Under the pieces are notes generated by a model. That model made no database searches. It was not told the DNA's origin and was given only the letters and a program-made list of their open reading frames with translations. Shown piece by piece: positions 57,826 to 64,000 of a stretch of 64,000 bases of DNA. The position numbers were made by a program, and so were the translations under genes. Position 1 is the first letter of the stretch. The number at the start of each line of letters is the position of its first letter. The stretch is from Phoronis australis (taxonomy: Eukaryota; Phoronida; Phoronidae), in NCBI GenBank assembly GCA_002633005.1, contig NMRA01000118.1:248707-312706 (forward strand), given 5' to 3'.

Positions 57826-58890
57826 GAGAATGAATTTTAAAACCAGAAAAAGCATTGACTTCACCTTCTCCAAATCTATTAATGCTCTCTTCCTTTTTGA
57901 CCCGTCTTATGACCTTAAACTTAATGACGAAATCATTCCTAGAAAACAGTCGCACAGACATCTTGGTATACTGTTAGATAAAAACTCTCATTCACACCTC
58001 ACGTTCGGGATCGAGCTCGTACAAAAACTCAGAAACTAATTAAACCACTTAAGCTTGTCTCTCATCATCTGAATTCTACACATTTAGAAGTTTTGTTCAA
58101 ATCATTTATACTTCCACACATCGATTATTGTGATATCATACATCAGTCGGCCAATACGGGTGCACTCCAACATTTGGAGAAAATACAGTATCAAGCTGCC
58201 TTACTCATAATTGTAGCTTACAGGGGATCCAATAGTGCTGAAGGTTTTGAATAGTCTCAAGTGGCCTAAACTGTCTACTCGAGGCAATCTTCACACGACC
58301 ACATTTACTTTCAAAGAAATAAACAACGTCAACAACATCTCTGTCAAAAACATATTTGATCTATACACTAGACAAGGCCATCGTAGTAATTTGAGATCCT
58401 CCATCCCATATGCAATTCCTCCGTCATTCAGTCAGGCATTCAGAAGGCCTACAGTCATGATGTGCATCAACAACTGGAATTCTCTTTCAGTCTCTGTTAA
58501 GGAAAGCAACTCTTTTACGAGTATAAAAATAATTAGTTTTCCACAATTTTGATAACTCGGCACCCTTAACTCAATTCTCCCTTCCCCGCGATAACGAAAT
58601 AGCATTGTACAGATCAAAATGTGGTCTTTTTCTCAATTCTGACAAGTTTAGGCATAACTTTAGTAATGTTTCTCCAAACTGTAAATGTGGTGACCATCAA
58701 TCTTATCCTCACATTTTCTTCAAATGTCCCCTCATCGAATACCAGAGAGACTCACTCTTTGGTGCACTCAATGAAAACCAATCAATTGTTAACGTTCTCA
58801 ATTCTTGTAATAATATCCCTACTAAAGTTACATTATTATTGAATGGTAGTCCTAACTGCATCACGTGCACGCTAAGATTTTTTTAATGTG
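57826..58890 (+). pseudogene. 3' fragment of a non-LTR retrotransposon (CR1/Jockey-like)
   Basis: Successive frames give QSHRHLGILLDKN (the HLG-x-x-L motif after the polymerase core), LFKSFILPHIDYCDIIH and LEKIQYQAALLI, a conserved tail, then NWNSLSVSVKES and CKCGDHQSYPHIFFKCP, the terminal C-x-C...H...C motif. The catalytic YADD part is absent, so it is a 5'-truncated copy with frameshifts at about 58030 and 58230. It is sense on the plus strand. Confidence 0.8.
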
Positions 58891-60879
58891 GTAATTTGGG
58901 AATCTTTGCATGTGCTAATTGACATAAAACTTATTTTTAATTTGATTAATCATTCGAGCAAAATATAAGCAACTATTTGCGATAATGCCCTTTAATAGTT
59001 GATGCTAACAGTGGCCCCTGGCGATGGGACTGGAGTTGACCGTTCATACTGCACTGCAGCGTCGAAGCTACGCTGTTAAATCCACCTGTTTACTGTTAAC
59101 TTCGATCCTAGTGGACTAAAGCTAACAGCTCATACTGACCACAACTCCCCAAAACATCGACGCATCGTCGTTAGTATAAAAGGGTCGATACAGTACAGAA
59201 CTTTAAAATGATGAAATATTTATTTGGGGCTATATCTTTTGTGAAAAAATAAAAAATAACTTGTATGTCACATCTTATCCTAAACGCGTGCGATTTTCGT
59301 GTAATACAAAGAATATGGTAATTCTCATTACCAATAGTCAATTCATGAGGTTCAGCCACGTCAAAAGTGATGGGTCTCTAGGGCCCACCATCTAATCTTT
59401 TTAGTCAAAATCGAACCCGAAAAAAATATTGGGCATTCACCATTCAAGTTCAATATCAACTCAAGATAATTATCTATCTATAATTCTGTGGTTGAGTATA
59501 TCATGGATAATGCAAGTCATAGTGTATTTCAAATTTGTACTTGATAATCAATAGATTCGTGCAACAAACTTGAGTAAAAACTAAGATTTCGAGTAAAACT
59601 TAAAAATTTGAGTTCAGACTCAAACTTGCTGCTTTTAAAATGCTGGGGTCACCAAGTACAAAATAGGATAACACAGTCATCCAGGTAAACAATGATATAC
59701 TTGAACACAGAAGAGTGTAGACAAACCAAAGTAGGAGAGACAATGGAAAAATAATTTTGAGTTCGATTTCGAGTAAAAAGATTAGACCCGGCCTTTGAGG
59801 AACCGGTACACTGATTGTTTGCTCTCAAAATTTCCATGCCTTGCACTATAGTTATCAGACAGAGAACTTTATACACATTGAGTGGGGAAAGTAAGTGCTG
59901 GCAATACATCACCTGTGATCGATGGAGGTGTACTGTACACAGGTGATAGGATGACCCAGTAATGCATGGGCGGTGCACCATAGGGGGCTGGGGGGCTATA
60001 GAGGACTATAGAGCCCGCTTATTTCAGTGATGCGCCACCCATGGAATGGGAGTGCTCATCCGATTTATATTCCGATTCATAAAACAAAACATACTAAATA
60101 CATGTATGGAAACAGTTACCTGTGATAATATAATAGATTGGAAATAAATAACACTCCCAAATCTGCAGTTATCTCCTTTTCAGTCTTTTGTGTTAATAAG
60201 CAAAATATTGGTTACCAGACCAAAAAATGTGACCTTCGCCTTAGGCCTATAAAGAGCTGAAAACAATGCGGTCAATTAAAGGACAACTTCTTAAAACATA
60301 TGTGTCCAAGTGTATGGAGGACCCACCTGTCTATCCACCCGACAGCACAAAACAAGGGCTCTGGAGAACGACAATGGGCCTTATGTTGTTGAGCAGGGTC
60401 GAAGAAGAACCCTGGATCGGGTATGTATGTGCATACAGCATATACACTACTACACTAGGCAACACTGTAACCCGGCCTCAGCAAGGTGCCTTACCTTGCG
60501 GCGTACACAGGTCACAGATGTAATCGCCCTAAGCAACACGTAGGCCGGTTAGGGGCCCCTGTAATGCCTGGGCTGGGGCATCCAGGACCAGGGCGACGTA
60601 CATTGCCTAGCCTAGGCCGCCCTACCCCTAGGCTATAATCGCCCATGCACAGACTTGCGTTCGCAGCTAAGAGTTGAATCAACAAATTCCCCCTTAACAT
60701 AGTGTTTTTAAGAGCAGTTAATATTCAGAAAAGGCTCTCAACTGAGGTGTCTGCATATAGGACAGACACTACCACCGTCTGAAATGGCCACCGGACGACA
60801 AGAAACAATAACCGATGTTCCCCCCCCCCAAATCTCAGAAAACACGTGCCCAGGCAATGGAAGCCTTTTGAAACAAATT

Positions 60880-61345
60880 ATTGTTGCAGATGGTTCCTAG
60901 GTCAACGGCTCGATGCGTGTCTTAATATCCGTAAATTTACCGTGACGCTCTTCTGTGTGTGAACTTGCAATCCTACTTAACTAATCTCAAGATCGCGTAT
61001 GCGTGAACTAAGAACATTCATCAGTATTGCTCTACGGCATTTTTTGCGTGTGCACACTTTTGGCTCACCCGGGGGGGGGGGGGNNCGGGGGGGGGGGGGC
61101 GGGCTCGAACGAGTCGCCCCGTTTGGCGAAGTGCGGGCAAAATGATCCACCTCAGAGAAACAAAAACTCCGAAAAAGTACAAAACGAGACAAAAGGCCAC
61201 TAAAAAGCCAGGAACGACTAACAAAATTCGGCGAAAGCACAATTCGTAGTCGCTACGTTCCCGCACGTGAATTTCACTGGTAGTAAAAGGTCCACTTTGT
61301 CAGAAATTCGAGAAAGCGTGTCAAATTAATTCGTCGCACAGGCTG
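60880..61345. promoter_or_regulatory. CpG-dense patch, possible promoter or first-exon area
   Basis: CpG is far denser here than elsewhere in the window (for example cgctacgttcccgcacgtg, gctcgaacgagtcgccccg). On the minus strand 61021-61266 is open and includes a hydrophobic stretch (LLVVPGFLVAFCLVLYFFG), but it lacks an ATG and runs into the poly-G/N tract. Position and orientation would suit the 5' end of the large gene; this is inference only. Confidence 0.25.
61069..61101. other. G-run with a 2-base assembly gap
   Basis: A long G homopolymer is interrupted by NN at 61084-61085. The length of the run and any reading frame through it are unreliable. Confidence 0.95.
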
Positions 61346-62296
61346 AAGACGGCAAAGTCACCTCTCATCTCAGTAAAGGACCAAGTTGAGACCAACTGCC
61401 ATAGCAGTAAATGATATTATAATGAAAGGTTACACGACATTGCCATAACCAGAATGTGTATTTCAGAACTCGAATATTTGATTCGGGTACGTCTTCGATC
61501 TGCCGTATATGGAGGACTTTATAATTGCTGATTGCTAGAAACTCCTAAACTAACTCGTTTTAATTGTGCTGGGAACACACACATACCAATACACGCCGGT
61601 TGTCCAAAACTGAACTATACTTCTCGCGATACAGCTGCGGCCCGTACTGATCCCATTTTTGTTATAGCCATCGCGGCAATGAGTGGTGCTCTGTTTCAGA
61701 AATACTGTATAAATCGGAAATATGGCACAAGAGGGAAATATAGGTGGGTCAGAAAAAACACAAAAGTCGTAAATATGGCGTAAATCAGAATTATGACATC
61801 GGTTGCTTTCGTGGATTCCAAAGAGGAATAGGTAAACAGAGTTAGCCAGCGCGCCGATGATCTCTGAGGAACCAGCAACACCGGCCAACTTCCGTCGTTG
61901 AAGCTTGCGTACACATTTCCCTGGTCAGGATCGAGATGTCTAGTTGCAAAAACTACTGCGTCTCATATGTGTCTCTACGGCAGAGGGTCAGTAGCCTTTA
62001 TTCTACTAAAACAGGAATAAGTTGATCGTATTTTGTAACAGAAGAAACAACTAGACAATGAAGGATTTGATAAATTGGCTCGGAGTCAAATTACAAAAGT
62101 GCTCATGCTCCAGCACTTTGCTGATAACCAAATCGTGTGCAGTTTTTTTTTTGTATCAAGCGCAGTACGGAACACACTCACTAAACCAATTGAAAGAGTT
62201 TTGCTAAACTACTGCTTTCAAGTAATTTAAATTGCAAAAAAAACATCCGAGATGACGTCATAAGGAGAAATTGAACTTTTTAGTGCCTGGCAACCT

Positions 62297-62318
62297 CAGG
62301 GAGATTAAAATCTCCCTG
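62297..62318. other. Perfect 10-bp inverted repeat with a 2-base loop
   Basis: cagggagatt, aa, aatctccctg. It could form a hairpin. No T-run or other context suggests a terminator or an RNA gene. Confidence 0.8.
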
Positions 62319-62608
62319 CGTTGATTCCATTTACAGTACGTGTTCACGATTTACTGAACACATGCGAGGGGATTTTTCTGGAAATTAGAGAAGGCACGGT
62401 TCTTGAGTCGTATATATTTACAGTATGAACATAATAAGCAAATAACATGAAAGTTGGAGTGAGCTTAAAGTTGCATTTCGCCCTGCCTTTTAGCTGTCTA
62501 AAAACGAAAATTGTATTTGGACTTATGCTTTCATAATATCGATTTCATGTTATTTCTTGCCATCGTGATGAGACTCGATTTCCGTTACCAACAGGAGCAT
62601 ATAATCCA

Positions 62609-62771
62609 CAGTGCTGTAGTGGTAAAATTAGAGGTAAGAAGGCGCCCAAAGCCCGCCGTATCACGTACCTTGAGCACTGAGCGTAACTTACGGTGCGTAG
62701 GCGCTACGTTCAAATGCCAAAAGGTGGTTGGCTGCGCCTACGTGTTCTCCGTACGCCCCACTACAGCACTG
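62609..62771. mobile_element. hAT-type MITE with 8-bp target duplication
   Basis: Perfect 14-bp terminal inverted repeats, cagtgctgtagtgg / ccactacagcactg, bounded by perfect 8-bp direct repeats, ataatcca (62601-62608 and 62772-62779). An 8-bp duplication and CA...TG ends are hallmarks of hAT elements. 163 bp, CpG-rich inside, no coding capacity. Confidence 0.88.
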
Positions 62772-62854
62772 ATAATCCATCAGCGACTCAAAAAAACTCC
62801 AGTGTATTTGTCTTGACCAACATTAAAGTTAAGAATTCGATGAGAGGGAGCATG

Positions 62855-63172
62855 CAGTTGCGGATTTAGAGGGGGGCCTAGGGGGCCATGCTTCCCCCCC
62901 CCTAAAATTCTCCTAGATTCCATTTGGCAGGTCGGGGTGAGAATTTCTGACTGACATATGCGCTCACCCGGGGGGCTCAGGGACGAAAGCACAATGCATA
63001 TGCCTTGAACAAACCACGTTTACCGTTTTCTTTTTTAGTAATAAGGTCCACAAACCCAAAAATTCGAGACCCCCTACATCCCTACATTTTAGGTTGGACG
63101 CGCAAATGTGGTAAAATTCTGGTTATTCCTGTGTCCTGGCCCCCGTAATTCAAAATCCTGGATCCGCCCCTG
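62855..63172. mobile_element. Second hAT-like MITE, imperfect
   Basis: Ends cagttgcggatttagagg and, on the opposite strand, caggggcggatccaggat. The shared core gcggat-x-x-ag and the G-rich/C-rich subterminal parts fit common animal hAT-like MITEs. Only 5 bp of flank (gcatg) repeat, so the target duplication is unproven. Confidence 0.5.
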
Positions 63173-63870
63173 GCATGTGCATGACTTGCATTTCCCGTGA
63201 CTTCAGTTGGTAACGGAAGTTTAATTGTACCTTATTACTCTACCATCGGATCATTGACACAAAAAGTAATGTTTTTCATTACAACTACTGTACTATGAGG
63301 ACATGCTTGCAAACAGAACTATGTGAAGGTTAAAAATGTCCACATGTGAACGTGGGGGAGTTATCGAACGACTTGCCAATAAATTCCTACATAATTTATG
63401 TCATAATAATCTTTATTATTGATTTCATAGTTTCCATTTGCACATCAAAAAAACAAAAAAGCGTTCCTTTGTTCTTACTTTATATTTGTCATCGTTCAAT
63501 ACGAATATGAATTTGAAGTGATGTGTTATTAAGATAAATATAGATTATTACATGGCGAAGTCGTTATCCCCCGTTATCTAGAGCCCGAGTGGATTTTGGA
63601 GAATTATCGCCCGAGGGGCGTAATTATTTAGAGAGGTTAAAACATGTTAAGCTTGTCTATAACATGGTCCCCTAAATCAAACTAGAACAAGGTATAGAAT
63701 ATTAAAAATAAAGTAAATAAAGATAATTTTAGGATGAGATACATATAGATGAGAATGACTAAGTAAAATAGAATGATTATAAATATTAAATGAGATAAGA
63801 AGGATTGTTTAAATACTTCGGTTTCGCTTTCATCTACGCTGCTCTCGGTACGTTTTGTGAATATCTTATA

Positions 63871-63914
63871 TTATCTTATCTTATCTTATCTTATCTTATC
63901 TTATCTTATCTTAT
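63871..63914. repeat. (TTATC)n microsatellite
   Basis: Eight to nine uninterrupted copies of ttatc. Confidence 0.97.
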
Positions 63915-64000
63915 GTCATTATATGTTTGTGGCCCATAGCTGTTGGTCCACATCACGTGATTAAAGGCGATAAAAATTTGTCATATTCAGCTGTAACGTA

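Larger units (their letters stand above)
54757..64000. other. 5'-side region: no host exon confirmed
   Basis: An upstream exon ending in phase 1 is required for the minus-strand gene but none was convincingly found. Contents: a 30-bp minisatellite, an inverted-repeat element, a LINE fragment, a CpG-dense patch, two MITEs and a TTATC run. The other open frames here (for example 60266-60523, 61550-61888) lack support. Confidence 0.5.

Noticed and set aside
60266-60523. Plus-strand ORF with a proline-rich PPVYPP stretch
   Set aside because: No splice or promoter context and no recognisable domain. The overlapping second frame is equally open.
61550-61888. 112-codon minus-strand ORF as a possible first exon or membrane protein
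   Set aside because: It has no ATG at the start and no clear donor giving phase 1 out. The hydrophobic parts are scattered and resemble chance translation.

Overview
This is eukaryotic, metazoan DNA. It is AT-rich, has no bacterial-style coding density, and has many short ORFs that are noise. It contains canonical GT-AG introns, SINE, LINE and MITE debris and several minisatellites. The gene content (REJ-type modules, TIG-like folds and DCAGVC/CGVCGG cysteine repeats) suggests a marine invertebrate, possibly a deuterostome, but the species cannot be fixed from the sequence.

One very large gene on the minus strand dominates the window. By chaining splice sites and intron phases I reconstruct about 36 exons, from position 54756 (5' side) down to position 1, where an exon is cut by the window edge. 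They encode about 1,960 residues. Every junction is phase-compatible, with one weak exon (5620-5698) used to close a gap. In protein order the layout is: (i) a 10-cysteine EGF-like exon (54.5-54.8 kb); (ii) about 700 residues of helical sequence made of three copies of one four-exon module with identical intron phases 1-0, 0-0, 0-2, 2-1 (53.4-44.5, 41.2-32.8 and 29.9-27.0 kb); (iii) cysteine-containing linker exons (26.6-21.5 kb); (iv) a furin-like cysteine repeat region (21.3-19.0 kb); (v) TIG/Ig-like segments (19.0-14.2 kb); (vi) a run of REJ-like Ig/FNIII-fold repeats (13.5 kb to the left edge). This looks like the ectodomain of a polycystin-1/REJ-family membrane protein. The diagnostic GPS/GAIN, PLAT and transmembrane parts would lie beyond the left edge and are not seen. 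The first exon with a signal peptide was not identified.

The introns hold most of the sequence. They contain a composite dispersed repeat of up to 1.5 kb ending in a hairpin (22.5, 33.9 and 46.3 kb and relatives), a second repeat of about 400 bp, an L1/Tx1-like LINE with a nested insertion (35.9-37.4 kb), a MITE family with CAGGGCTTGGAAT ends and 6-bp target duplications (9.8, 11.4 and 16.7 kb), tRNA-derived SINE-like segments, and minisatellites. Two of the minisatellites duplicate splice donors of the gene itself. The right-hand 9 kb holds a decayed second LINE, a hAT-type MITE with a perfect 8-bp target duplication, a CpG-dense segment with a 2-base assembly gap, and a TTATC microsatellite. 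I see no second protein-coding host gene, no tRNA or rRNA gene that looks functional, and no CRISPR.
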